From SZAS-79 sp965279075 (GTDB lineage Bacteria; Pseudomonadota; Gammaproteobacteria; Burkholderiales; SG8-39), in contig CBDIHI010000011.1 in assembly GCA_965279075.1 (NCBI GenBank), forward strand, positions 62,001-126,000: a DNA stretch of 64,000 nt, read 5' to 3'. Positions 24,430-33,077 of the stretch are shown one piece after another; within the stretch, counting starts at the first letter, position 1, and every line of letters starts with the position of its first letter. The notes beneath the pieces were generated by a model, which saw nothing but the letters and a program-made list of their open reading frames with translations, was not told the origin of the DNA and ran no database searches. The translations under genes and the position numbers were made by a program.

Positions 24430-24448
24430 GATAATGAGAAGTATTACC
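24430..24448 (-). promoter_or_regulatory. Fur box upstream of the fbpA-like gene
   Basis: GATAATGAGAAGTATTACC matches 15 of 19 positions of the classic Fur consensus. It lies 58 bp upstream of the binding-protein start, in the promoter region, so repression by iron-loaded Fur is likely. Confidence 0.7.
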
Positions 24449-24488
24449 AAAATGCCTCCAGCCTTTGCCGATCTCCTACCGACTTCCG

Positions 24489-25037
24489 CTACATGCTGAT
24501 GGCGATCCGGCGCGCGCCGTTCCAGCGCTTCGACCAGTAGGCGCTGCCCAGGCTCTCGATACGTACGGCGGAGCCGGTTTTCGGCGCGTGGATGAAGCGG
24601 CCGTCGCCGAGGTAGATGCCGACGTGCGAGTAGGGCTTGTTCAGCGTGTTGTAGAACACCAGGTCGCCCGGCTGGAGCTCGTCGGCCGCAACCGGCCGGC
24701 CCGACTGGCTCTGGGCAAATGACGTCCGCGGAAGGGCGATGCCGTAGCCCTCGCGGTAAACGTGGGCGACGAGTCCGCTGCAGTCGAAGCCCGTGGTGTG
24801 GGAATTCCCGCCGTACTTGTAGTCGACGCCGATCGAGGTCAGCACCTGGAACAGCATCTCGGATTGCTCGGGTGTAGCCCGAGCAGCAGGCGGCGTGGGC
24901 TTGATAGCCGGAGCGGGCACTCGCGCGGCAGCCCGGGGCTGGGCCGGCTCTTCCACCGGCGCAGGGGTCGAAACCATCCCGCCGCACCCGGCCAGCAGGG
25001 CAGAAAATAATAGGCTATACAGTAAGTTAAGCCGCAT
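24489..25037 (-). CDS. NlpC/P60 (C40) peptidase lipoprotein
   Basis: A 182-residue lipoprotein with a cell-wall peptidase domain. The signal ends in the lipobox LLAGC (Cys ~18), so it should be anchored in a membrane. The NlpC/P60 fold starts near residue 65; the catalytic Cys is in GFDCSGLVAHVY and the catalytic His in YSHVGIYLGDGRFIHAP. Such enzymes cut gamma-D-Glu-diaminopimelate bonds in peptidoglycan. Length and architecture match Spr/NlpC-type lipoproteins. It is monocistronic, facing away from the secretin-like gene. Confidence 0.88.
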   Translation of the reverse strand: MRLNLLYSLLFSALLAGCGGMVSTPAPVEEPAQPRAAARVPAPAIKPTPPAARATPEQSEMLFQVLTSIGVDYKYGGNSHTTGFDCSGLVAHVYREGYGIALPRTSFAQSQSGRPVAADELQPGDLVFYNTLNKPYSHVGIYLGDGRFIHAPKTGSAVRIESLGSAYWSKRWNGARRIAISM

Positions 25038-25173
25038 AATTCAAGTAATGTAGATGAGCGTGCGGCCGCTGTAAAGCCGGGCCCGGCCGAAAAGGCCTGA
25101 ACCAACGCCCGGAACGTACCGTTTCCCTCCCAGTGAACCTCTTGCCAGTAAGATGCGGGGCCGGATTTTCCCA

Positions 25174-26001
25174 ATGAAACGCTGCCTCCTTTTCGCCATC
25201 CTCCTTGTGCATATGCTCGCCGCCGGCGCGCAGGGCAGCCTCGAGGTCGTCCCCCTGCGCAACCGCAGCGCCGAGCAGGTCATGCCGATCCTGCGCCCTT
25301 TGCTCGACCCGGGCGCGGCGATGACCGGCCAGGGTTACCAGCTGTTCGTTCGCACGAGCCCCCGCAACCTCGAAGACATCAGGCGCGCGCTGGCCTCGAT
25401 CGACACCCCGCAGCGCCGGCTGCTGATTTCCGTGCGCTACGATAACAACGCGGATGCCTCGCGAAGCGCGATCGACGCGCGGGGTACTCTGCGTTCCGGC
25501 GATGTCACGATCAGGAACCAGCGCTTTCCCAACGAACGCACTCAGGTCGAGACGCGCGTGACCTCCAGCCGCAGCGCGTCCGACGAACGCGTGGACCAGC
25601 GCGTGCAGGTGCTCGAAGGCAGCCGCGCCTACATCTCTACGGGGCTTTCCCGGCCGCTGCAGCAACAGCAGGTGTTCGTCGGCCCGGGCGGCGTCAGTGC
25701 GCAGAACACCACCGTCATCCAGAACATCGACACCGGATTCGAAGTCACCCCCCGCGTTTCCGGCAACACAGTGTTCCTCGACATCAGCCCGCAGCGCGAA
25801 ACGCCGGGTGCGCTCGGCGCGGGCAGCGTGCAGTCCCAGCGCATGTCGAGCAGCGTCAGCGCGCCGCTCGGCGAGTGGGTGGAACTCGGCGGCGCGGTCG
25901 AATCGGGCTCGGGCGCCTCCGGCGGGATCCTGTCCTCGCGCGATGCCCGGGCGAGCGAGGCGCGCCGCGTCTGGGTGCGGGTCGAGGAGCTGCGGCCCTG
26001 A
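25174..26001 (+). CDS. Mini-secretin-like exported protein
   Basis: A 275-residue protein with a signal peptide (MKRCLLFAILLVHMLAAGAQ). Residues ~20-75 look like a secretin N1-type domain (LEVVPLRNRSAEQVMPILRP), followed by a variable central part and a segment resembling the secretin core (DTGFEVTPRVSGNTVFLDIS). It is far shorter than true secretins (about 600) and lacks most of the beta-barrel region. I start it at ATG 25174 rather than 25153. Its stop overlaps the next gene's putative CTG start, so co-translation is possible. It may be a remnant or an accessory of a pilus or secretion system not in the window. Confidence 0.65.
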   Translation: MKRCLLFAILLVHMLAAGAQGSLEVVPLRNRSAEQVMPILRPLLDPGAAMTGQGYQLFVRTSPRNLEDIRRALASIDTPQRRLLISVRYDNNADASRSAIDARGTLRSGDVTIRNQRFPNERTQVETRVTSSRSASDERVDQRVQVLEGSRAYISTGLSRPLQQQQVFVGPGGVSAQNTTVIQNIDTGFEVTPRVSGNTVFLDISPQRETPGALGAGSVQSQRMSSSVSAPLGEWVELGGAVESGSGASGGILSSRDARASEARRVWVRVEELRP

Positions 26002-27974
26002 ACGAAAGCACGGCGTCGTCCGCCCTGGAACTCATCTTCGGCGAGCGCGGTTCGCTCTCCAACGCAATCCCCGGCTACAAGGTGCGCCGGCAGCAGATCG
26101 ACCTCGCGGAGGACATCCTCCACGCGATCGAGAACACCGGCGTGCTCGTGGCCGAGGCCGGCACCGGCACCGGCAAGACCTTTGCGTACCTCGTGCCCGC
26201 GCTGCTCTCCGGCGGCAAGGTGATCATCTCCACCGGCACCAAGAACCTGCAGGACCAGCTGTTCGACCGCGACCTGCCCGCGGTGCGCAACGCGATCGCC
26301 GCCGGCAACACGATGGCGCTGCTGAAGGGCCGCTCAAACTACGTGTGCCTGTACCGGCTCGAGCGCGCGCGGGGCGAGGCGCGCCTCGGGTCGCGCGAGG
26401 AAACGCTGCAGCTGGCCGCCATCGAGCGGTTCGCCAAGCAGACGCGCACCGGCGACCGCGGGGACCTCGCCGAGGTCCCGGAGAATTCCCCGGTGTGGTT
26501 GAACGCGACCTCCACGCGCGAGAACTGCCTTGGCCAGGAGTGCCCGCGCTACAAGGACTGCTTCGTGATCACGGCGCGCAAGAACGCTCTGGCGGCGGAT
26601 GTCGTCGTCGTGAACCACCACCTGTTCTTCGCCGACGTCATGCTGCGGGACGACGGGCTGGCCGAGCTGCTGCCCTCCTGCAACACCGTGATCTTCGACG
26701 AGGCGCACCAGCTGCCGGACACGGCGCGGCTGTTCTTCGGCGACACCGTCTCCACCGGGCAGCTCGTGGATCTCGCAAGGGACGCGCGAATGGAGTTGCG
26801 CGCGGCGGGCGGCGCATTGCCCGACCTGGATCGCGCGGCGGCGAAGCTCGACAAGGCGGCGCGAGACCTGCGCCTCGCGTTCCGCGACGACAGCGCGCGG
26901 TTCGCGTACTCGCAGGCGGCCCGCACCGCCGAGTTCGTCCCTGCGGTCGAAGCGCTGGAGCTCGCGATGGGGGAATTCCGCACGCTGCTCCAGTCGCAGG
27001 CCGAACGCAGCGAAGGGCTTGCCGGATGCCTGCGCCGCACGGAGGAGGCGAGGGACAAGCTCACCCACTGGCACGACGCCAAGGACCTCGAAGCCGTTCG
27101 CTGGGTCGAGGTGTTCGCCAGCGCCCTGCAGCTGCACACCACGCCGCTGCGCACGGGCGAGCTCTTTCGTAAGCAGATGGACGACCACCCGCGCGCCTGG
27201 ATCCTGACCTCGGCCACGCTTGCCGCCGGCGAGGACTTCGGCCACTTCACACGCGAGCTCGGGCTCGAGGAAGCCAAGTGCGTGCGCTGGGAGAGCCCGT
27301 TCGACTTCGCCAACCAGGCCTTGTTCTACGTGCCGAAGAACCTGCCCGAGCCCAGCGACCCGGCCTTCACCGAGCGCGTGATCGAGGCTGCGTACCCGGC
27401 GCTGAAAGCGAGCCGCGGCCGCGCCTTCCTGCTCTTCACGACGCTGCGTGCGCTGCGCCGCGCGAAGGACATCCTTGCCGAGAAACTGGACCGCGATGGA
27501 CTCGACTACCCGCTGCTGGTGCAGGGCACGGGATCGCGTACCGAATTGCTCGCGCGCTTTCGCAGGCTCGACAACCCGATCCTGCTCGGCAGCCAGTCGT
27601 TCTGGGAGGGCGTGGACGTGCGCGGCGAGGCGCTGTCGCTGGTGGTCATCGACAAGCTGCCCTTTGCGCCGCCGGACGACCCGGTGCTCGCCGCGCGCAT
27701 CGACGCGATGCGCGCCAAGGGCGGCAACCCGTTCATGGAGCTGCAGCTGCCGCAGGCCATCCTGCAGCTGAAGCAGGGCGCGGGCCGGCTGATCCGCGAC
27801 GAGACCGACCGCGGCGTGCTGATGATCTGCGACCCGCGCCTCTACTCCAAGCCCTACGGCCGCACGATCCGCGCGAGCCTGCCGCCGATGAAGGCCACGC
27901 GCGAGGTCACGGACGTGGTGGCGTTCTTCGATAAAATTGGTTCTCCAACCCCCACAGAAGAAGGAACGGCATGA
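25998..27974 (+). CDS. DinG/YoaA-type Fe-S ATP-dependent DNA helicase
   Basis: A superfamily 2, XPD-like helicase of 658 residues. Walker A is AEAGTGTGKT, and the DEAH box is IFDEAHQ. An Fe-S cluster domain between motifs has four Cys (YVC, and NCLGQECPRYKDC). The C-terminal motifs end in QGAGRLIRDETDRG. Homologues open near '…FGERGSLSNAIPGYKVRRQQ', but no ATG, GTG or TTG exists there. The best start is CTG 25998, within a CTGA overlap with the previous stop; the next GTG (26082) would remove the conserved IPGY, and a GTG at 25875 overlaps 127 bases of the previous gene. Acts in damage-associated DNA unwinding. Confidence 0.85.
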   Translation: MNESTASSALELIFGERGSLSNAIPGYKVRRQQIDLAEDILHAIENTGVLVAEAGTGTGKTFAYLVPALLSGGKVIISTGTKNLQDQLFDRDLPAVRNAIAAGNTMALLKGRSNYVCLYRLERARGEARLGSREETLQLAAIERFAKQTRTGDRGDLAEVPENSPVWLNATSTRENCLGQECPRYKDCFVITARKNALAADVVVVNHHLFFADVMLRDDGLAELLPSCNTVIFDEAHQLPDTARLFFGDTVSTGQLVDLARDARMELRAAGGALPDLDRAAAKLDKAARDLRLAFRDDSARFAYSQAARTAEFVPAVEALELAMGEFRTLLQSQAERSEGLAGCLRRTEEARDKLTHWHDAKDLEAVRWVEVFASALQLHTTPLRTGELFRKQMDDHPRAWILTSATLAAGEDFGHFTRELGLEEAKCVRWESPFDFANQALFYVPKNLPEPSDPAFTERVIEAAYPALKASRGRAFLLFTTLRALRRAKDILAEKLDRDGLDYPLLVQGTGSRTELLARFRRLDNPILLGSQSFWEGVDVRGEALSLVVIDKLPFAPPDDPVLAARIDAMRAKGGNPFMELQLPQAILQLKQGAGRLIRDETDRGVLMICDPRLYSKPYGRTIRASLPPMKATREVTDVVAFFDKIGSPTPTEEGTA

Positions 27975-28954
27975 AAGTCGTCATCACCGGAGGAGGCGGC
28001 ATGCTTGGCTTCAAGCTTGCCAAGGCGTTGCTAGCGCGCGGACGGCTGACGGGCGCGGACGGCAAGGAGGCTGCGATCTCGCGCCTCACCATTTTCGACA
28101 CTGCGTTCCCGCCTTCGCTGCCGCAGGACCCGCGGCTCGAGGCGATCGCCGGCGACATCTCCGCGCCGGGCGTGCTCGAAAAGGTCGTGACGCCCGACAC
28201 GCAGTCGATCTTCCACCTCGCCTCGGTCGTGTCGTCCGGGGCGGAAGCCGACTTCGACCTGGGGTGGAAGGTGAACCTGGACGGCGGTCGCATGCTGCTC
28301 GAACTCGGGCGCAAGTGCGCGAGGCCCCCGCGCTACGTGTTCTCGAGTTCGGTCGCGGCGTTTGGCGGCGACCTGCCCGCCGTGCTCGACGACTCGACCA
28401 CCCCGAACCCGCAGACCTCCTATGGCGCGCAGAAGGTGTGCAACGAGTACCTCGTCACCGACTACTCCCGCAAGGGTTTCATCGACGGGCGGAGCCTGCG
28501 CCTGCCGACCATCGTCGTGCGGCCTGGCAAGCCCAACCTCGCCGCTTCGTCGTTTGCGAGCGGCGTGCTGAGGGAGCCGTTGAACGGCGTCGTCTCGGAG
28601 TGTCCCGTGTCCCTGGATACGGACGTGTGGTTGCTGTCGCCCGGCCGGTGCGTCGAGTCGTTCATCCATGCGCACGAGACTGCGTCCTCGGCCTGGGGCA
28701 TGAGCCGCGTGCTGAACCTGCCCGGCATCACCGTGCCGGTGTCCGGCATGGTCGAGGCGATGCGCCGCGTGGCGGGCGATGCGGTCGCCAACCGCGTCGT
28801 CTACAAGCCCGACGAGCGCATCCAGAAGATCGTCGCCGGCTGGCCGGTCAAGTTCCGCACGCCGCGGGCGCTGGGCATGGGCTTCAAGGCCGACCCGGAC
28901 GTCGACAGCGTCATCCGCGCCTACATTGCGGAAGAGGGCATCAAGGTCTCTTAA
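27971..28954 (+). CDS. denD: DenD-like D-erythronate dehydrogenase (extended SDR)
   Basis: A 327-residue NAD-dependent dehydrogenase. The N-terminal nucleotide motif is TGGGGMLGF, the catalytic Ser patch is VFSSSVAAFGG, and the Tyr-Lys pair is in TSYGAQKVCNEYL. The segments FIDGRSLRLPTIVVRPGKPN and PGITVPVSGMVEAM resemble the DenD group that oxidises the C2 hydroxyl of D-erythronate. Its ATG overlaps the helicase stop (ATGA, 27971-27974), an unexpected pairing. No DenP/kinase partners are nearby, so the substrate assignment is by similarity only. Confidence 0.75.
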   Translation: MKVVITGGGGMLGFKLAKALLARGRLTGADGKEAAISRLTIFDTAFPPSLPQDPRLEAIAGDISAPGVLEKVVTPDTQSIFHLASVVSSGAEADFDLGWKVNLDGGRMLLELGRKCARPPRYVFSSSVAAFGGDLPAVLDDSTTPNPQTSYGAQKVCNEYLVTDYSRKGFIDGRSLRLPTIVVRPGKPNLAASSFASGVLREPLNGVVSECPVSLDTDVWLLSPGRCVESFIHAHETASSAWGMSRVLNLPGITVPVSGMVEAMRRVAGDAVANRVVYKPDERIQKIVAGWPVKFRTPRALGMGFKADPDVDSVIRAYIAEEGIKVS

Positions 28955-28957
28955 GGC

Positions 28958-28985
28958 GGTGATGTACCGGTATCGGTACATCACC
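28958..28985 (+). terminator. Perfect 12-bp hairpin between convergent genes
   Basis: GGTGATGTACCG (28958-28969) and CGGTACATCACC (28974-28985) with loop GTAT, three bases after the denD-like stop. There is no T-tract on either side, so it may be a terminator needing Rho, a processing structure or a protein site. Confidence 0.5.
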
Positions 28986-29042
28986 TGACAGGAGATTGGC
29001 TCCTGGCGCGGACTATTAAAACAAAAGTCCTGAAATGTTCGC

Positions 29043-29999
29043 TCAGTCGATCCTGATGTTCGCGTCCTTGACGATCTTCGCGTACTTGGCGATTTCCTTC
29101 CTTACGTGCTCGGCCATGCGCTCGGTCGTGCCAGGGATCGGGTCGAGACCGCGGTTCATCAGCGCGGCGTGCGTGTCGGGGAGGGCAATGGCCTTGTTGA
29201 TCTCGGCATTCATGCGCGCCACGATCTCCTTCGGCACGCCGGCCGGCGCGAGCAGGCCGTACCAGGAGTCGGTCTCGAACTCGGGGTAGCCCTGCTCGGC
29301 GATCGTCGGGATGTTCGGCGCGAGCGGCGCGCGGAACTTGTAGGTCGTGCCGTAGGCCTTGAGCTTGCCTGCGGCGATCTGCGGCAAGGCCTCGGGCAGG
29401 TTGCTGAACATCGCGCTGACCTGGCCGCCCATCGTGTCGGCCAGCGCGGGCGCGAGGCCCTTGTAAGGCACGTGCACCATGTCGATGCCGGCCATGGTCT
29501 TCAGCATCTCGCCGGCGAAATGCGCCGTGGTCCCGTTGCCGAACGAGGCGTAGGTGATCCTGCCGGGGTTCTTCTTCGCGTACTCGACGAATTCCTTGAG
29601 CGTGTTCGGCGGCAGGCTCGGGTGCCCGACCAGCACGTTGGCGGTGCGCGCCATCAGGCCGACGGCCTGCAAGTCCTTGCGCGGGTCGTAGGGCGACTTC
29701 GGCACCAGCGTCACGTTTACCGTGAAGCTGTTGGCCACGGATACGAACGTGTAGCCGTCGGGGGTCGCCTTGGCGGCTGCGTCCACGCCTATGATCGTGC
29801 CCGCGCCGGGCTTGTTCTCGATGATGATGGGCTGGCCCAGAGACTTCGACAGCGGCTCGCCCAGCAGCCGGACGACCGACTCCATCGTCGCTCCGGGCGG
29901 GAAGGGCACGATCACGCGGATCGGTTTGGTCGGCCACGCCTGTGCATGGGCGAGGGACGCCGACAACAGGGTGGCGAGGAGGAGGCAGGATCTTTTCAC
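29043..29999 (-). CDS. TctC/BugD-type tripartite tricarboxylate transporter receptor
   Basis: A 318-residue periplasmic solute receptor of the Bordetella uptake gene type. The signal peptide is MKRSCLLLATLLSASLAHAQ. The mature start (WPTKPIRVIVPFPPGA) and the PDGYT and KPGAGTIIG motifs are typical. I start it at GTG 29999 with GGAG upstream. No TctA or TctB is adjacent, so it is an orphan receptor, as is common in Burkholderiales. The ligand is a carboxylate that cannot be named. It shares its strand with the GGDEF-like gene 56 bp upstream. Confidence 0.88.
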   Translation of the reverse strand: MKRSCLLLATLLSASLAHAQAWPTKPIRVIVPFPPGATMESVVRLLGEPLSKSLGQPIIIENKPGAGTIIGVDAAAKATPDGYTFVSVANSFTVNVTLVPKSPYDPRKDLQAVGLMARTANVLVGHPSLPPNTLKEFVEYAKKNPGRITYASFGNGTTAHFAGEMLKTMAGIDMVHVPYKGLAPALADTMGGQVSAMFSNLPEALPQIAAGKLKAYGTTYKFRAPLAPNIPTIAEQGYPEFETDSWYGLLAPAGVPKEIVARMNAEINKAIALPDTHAALMNRGLDPIPGTTERMAEHVRKEIAKYAKIVKDANIRID

Positions 30000-30055
30000 G
30001 GCGTTCTCCGCAAGGGGGTGCGGGGATTCTAGCAATGCTCGTGCCCGCTTGCGCC

Positions 30056-31288
30056 TCAGATCGTGCCTTCGACGAACCCCTTGGGCGGCAGCGATACGGG
30101 TGTGGCCACGTGGTTGCCCCCGGCGAGGTGCGCGCGGTGCAGGCAGGCCGCGGCCAGCGCCATGGCCGAATCGAAATCCGCGTGGTCCGGGTGCGCCTCG
30201 CACAGGCCGGCGCTGACGGTCACGTGCGCGCCGCCGCCCCGGAGCGCGGGGTCCTGCATGACCATGGCGCGGATGCGTTCGGCGACCGCGCCGCCCTCGA
30301 CCAGCGAAAGTTCGGGCATCACCACGCCGATCAGCCCGTCCGACAGGCGCCCGGTGAGGTCGTACATGCGGATGTCGCCCTGGATCGTGGCCGCGACGCG
30401 CTTGAGGGCCTTGTCGGCGAACGCGCGGCCCCGCGAAGCGGCGAGCGCCTCGAACTGGTCGATCTGCACCAGCATCACGCAGAGCGCATAGCCGCGGCGG
30501 CGCGCGCGGTGCAGTTCCTCGAGCCCGCTGCGCATGAACGCGGCACGCCCGTAGAGGCCGGTCATCTCGTCCGGCAGCAGGGACGGGTCGGGTTGCGCGC
30601 GCTGCTCGCGCAGCCTGCGCAGGATGTCCATGTAGCCGAACGTGCTGAGCGCGATGCAGACGTCGTTGATCGTGTAGAACGCGATCTGGGTCCCATGGCC
30701 CCCGATGAGTCCTTGCACTGCGCCACCGGCGACCTCGAGCGCGAAGGCGATGCCGACGGCGGTGAGCGCCACGCTCGAACCGAGGATCAGGAATGCCCCC
30801 GCGCGGTAGCCGGCGCGGGCCACCTGCACCGCCGCCCAGCAGTTCAGCGCGAACCCGAACATCGCCGCGCCGGCGAAGACCATCGTGCGCGCCGGGAACT
30901 GCTCCGGCCCGAAGCCGACCACCGGGAGGAGGATCCCCACCGAGAGCGGGACGGCGAGGACCAGCGAGCGCCTCACCGGGGCGCCGCGCACTTTCTGCAG
31001 CGCCGCGTAGCAGAACAAGGGTCCTGCGACCAGCAGCGCGTTGGCGAGCGCGATCGACCAGAAATCCGGGATCAGGCCGCGCTGGGAGAGCAGGTTCAGG
31101 CCGAGGCCCTTGGCGAGGAGCCCCATCGTCCAGTAGTCGGGAAGCACGTTCTTCCCGGCCGGCCGCACGGCCTGGAATTCGATCGCCGCGGCGAGGATCC
31201 AGGAGAGTATGCCGCCGACGATCAGCAGGGTCCGCGCGTCGAAGCTCAAACCGCCCGCCGGAAAAGTTGTCGTGTGCGCATGGGCCAA
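30056..31288 (-). CDS. Membrane protein with degenerate GGDEF domain
   Basis: A 410-residue protein with about six or seven transmembrane helices in the first 215 residues and a GGDEF-like domain from ~240 (DEMTGLYGRAAFM). The signature is lost: the place of GGDEF reads SDGLI (residues 316-320, after R314-L315), and the first metal Asp of the DxD is Gln (LVQIDQF). It therefore should not make c-di-GMP. It may bind GTP or act as a dead sensor. The start is probably TTG 31288, with no strong ribosome binding site. Confidence 0.7.
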   Translation of the reverse strand: MAHAHTTTFPAGGLSFDARTLLIVGGILSWILAAAIEFQAVRPAGKNVLPDYWTMGLLAKGLGLNLLSQRGLIPDFWSIALANALLVAGPLFCYAALQKVRGAPVRRSLVLAVPLSVGILLPVVGFGPEQFPARTMVFAGAAMFGFALNCWAAVQVARAGYRAGAFLILGSSVALTAVGIAFALEVAGGAVQGLIGGHGTQIAFYTINDVCIALSTFGYMDILRRLREQRAQPDPSLLPDEMTGLYGRAAFMRSGLEELHRARRRGYALCVMLVQIDQFEALAASRGRAFADKALKRVAATIQGDIRMYDLTGRLSDGLIGVVMPELSLVEGGAVAERIRAMVMQDPALRGGGAHVTVSAGLCEAHPDHADFDSAMALAAACLHRAHLAGGNHVATPVSLPPKGFVEGTI

Positions 31289-32084
31289 TCGTAGATCAGG
31301 GGGGCCGTGGCAGCGACGGGAAAAGCAGATAGCAGTTGCCGCGGCGCCTGCACCTTCCCGGCTAGAACGCTCAGCGCGTGCGCCCTGCCTTGCTGATGAT
31401 TTCGGAGCAGGGCCTGAGCTACATAGCCGATATTGGTGCAGAGAATCCGCTTGCGTATTCGCAAGCGGCCACCTCTACGCCTATCTTGTCGCGCTGGGGC
31501 CGCACGCCGGGCAGAAATTGCTGAGCCTGCGCACCTTCTCCGGACGCGACGGGACAGAGCCACTCCGGCCCTGCGGCGCTATATCACCCGCCTGGCAATA
31601 TCGACCGAACGACTCGAGCGAGGTGGCGCGGGGAGCGTCTTGCTGCAATTGAAGAGTGCGTGGCGAGATGTCACCACGCACATTCAGTGTCTGGCGGCGT
31701 GCGGCGATTGTGCCGGGCTCACCGGAAAAGTCCGACGATGTTGCGGACGAACTAGAAGGCATTTCGGCAGCCAGATTGGTTCTGACAGGAACGCATTGCG
31801 TACAGCTTGGGCGATTCGCGATGGCGACGTCGCTTCGGTCTTTGAGCCCGAAGCCTGGATTCTGCTCGTTGCCGGGCTTTACTGTATGGGCGTTTTTTTA
31901 CGCAGACGATCCGAGGCGGACCCCCGGCCGAACATGTCAGGTGCATCGACAGTTGTCGCAGACCGGGAGCGAACGCGCTCCCTTTTCTGCCAATGAGACG
32001 CAATCCGACACCGAAATAATCCTTTGGCCCTGAAACCAGATTTCCTAGCTACAGTTGGTACGGCCAAAGGGGGCAGGTTGATCG
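31289..32084. other. Gene-poor degraded stretch
   Basis: About 800 bases without a convincing intact gene. It contains: 25 bases (31379-31403, one mismatch) copied from the 3' end of the ScfR-like gene (33332-33356); a perfect 9-bp hairpin CCGCTTGCG/CGCAAGCGG (31447-31468); a PEP-CTERM-like tail (31838-31909); and a 9-bp inverted repeat CCTTTGGCC/GGCCAAAGG (32021-32029, 32062-32070). Together these suggest remnants of deleted or rearranged genes. Confidence 0.5.
31838..31909 (+). pseudogene. PEP-CTERM-like sorting tail, decayed
   Basis: One frame reads VFEPEAWILLVAGLYCMGVF followed by LRRR. This fits the exosortase sorting signal: a PEP-like motif (here F-E-P-E), a hydrophobic helix with AGL and MG, and an Arg cluster. 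The frame upstream is not a credible exported protein and no signal peptide is found. Active tails usually have VPEP; the first residue is changed. It is probably the relic of a PEP-CTERM surface protein. No exosortase (EpsH/XrtA) gene is in the window. Confidence 0.4.
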
Positions 32085-33077
32085 CTATTCGATTGCCCGA
32101 TTGGCACGCAACAAGACGTCTTGTGGGATCTTGATGCCGAGTACCTTTGCGGTACGCAGGTTGATGGCGATCTCATATTTCGTCGGGATCTCCACTGGGA
32201 TTTCAGCCACGCTCACGCCTTTGAGGATCTGGTCCACGATGGCCGCGCTGCGACGGTAGCTTTCATCCATCGGAAAGCTGTAACTTGCGAGTCCTCCAGC
32301 GTCTGCACCCTCGCCGACCCCGTGGAAAGTAGGCAGCCGATACTTGAACTGCAGTTCGGCGATCCGCGATCTAAGACCGATGAACGGTGCCATCGGCGAA
32401 ACGACGAGCGCGTGCGCCCGCGCCTCCACGGCGCCTTTGAAGGCAGGTTCGATGCCATCGGAATTCACCGAATTCAATTTGATGGATTCGAATCCCAGCG
32501 CTTTCGAAACCATCGGCACGATCTCCAGATGGTGTTTGGAGGCTGGATTGTCTTCATTGGTCAACGTCGCGATCCGGGTGGCGGATGGAACTACCATCTT
32601 CGCGAGTTCGTACAACTTCTTGTTGATCTCGTCGTTGAATGCCACGCCCGTAATATTGCCGCCCGGGCGCCGAAAGCTCTGTACGAACCCCTGGCCTACC
32701 GGGTCTCCAACGGAGGCGAACACGATGGGAACGGAACGGGTCGCCTTCTGCAGCGCGGTGACCAGCTGAGAGCCGTGCGTAAGGATGACCGCGGGCTTAA
32801 GGGCCAATACGTCGGAAATGAGTCCGGGAATGCGCTGCATGCGTTCCTCAGCCCAGCGCGTATCGAAGGTATGGTCACGTCCTTCGATCCTGCCCAGGGT
32901 CCGGAGCGCGTCCCGAAACTCGGCGAGGATGGGCTTGTAAACTTTCTCGAAACTGATGGACAGGAAAACCACCCGGGGTGGCGCAAGCCTGCCTTGCGCC
33001 AGCGCGCGGGAAGCCAACCATGCCACCGCGGCAGCCCCAGTGCCCATGAGCAGTTTTCGGCGCTGGATCTGGGTCAT
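32085..33077 (-). CDS. ABC_sub_bind-family periplasmic binding protein
   Basis: A 330-residue solute receptor (PF04392 type, related to TrpX/YtrF-like receptors). The signal peptide includes a twin-arginine-like start (MTQIQRRKLLMGTGAAAVAW), which could route it through Tat. The mature domain has RPGGNITG, a hallmark of the family, and ends with the INLRTAKVLGIKIPQDVLLR tail. Start is ATG 33077 with AGGAG upstream. No permease or ATPase is next to it, so it is an orphan receptor; the ligand is unknown, with amino acids or aromatic compounds likely for the family. Confidence 0.85.
   Translation of the reverse strand: MTQIQRRKLLMGTGAAAVAWLASRALAQGRLAPPRVVFLSISFEKVYKPILAEFRDALRTLGRIEGRDHTFDTRWAEERMQRIPGLISDVLALKPAVILTHGSQLVTALQKATRSVPIVFASVGDPVGQGFVQSFRRPGGNITGVAFNDEINKKLYELAKMVVPSATRIATLTNEDNPASKHHLEIVPMVSKALGFESIKLNSVNSDGIEPAFKGAVEARAHALVVSPMAPFIGLRSRIAELQFKYRLPTFHGVGEGADAGGLASYSFPMDESYRRSAAIVDQILKGVSVAEIPVEIPTKYEIAINLRTAKVLGIKIPQDVLLRANRAIE

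Noticed and set aside
24430..24448. The TTGAC-type box near the iron genes
   Set aside because: The site here is a GATAAT-type Fur sequence; it shares no arm with the oxalate/formate box.
31433..31996. A full PEP-CTERM protein gene
   Set aside because: Only the last part resembles a sorting tail; there is no signal peptide and the upstream residues are not protein-like. Kept only as a remnant.
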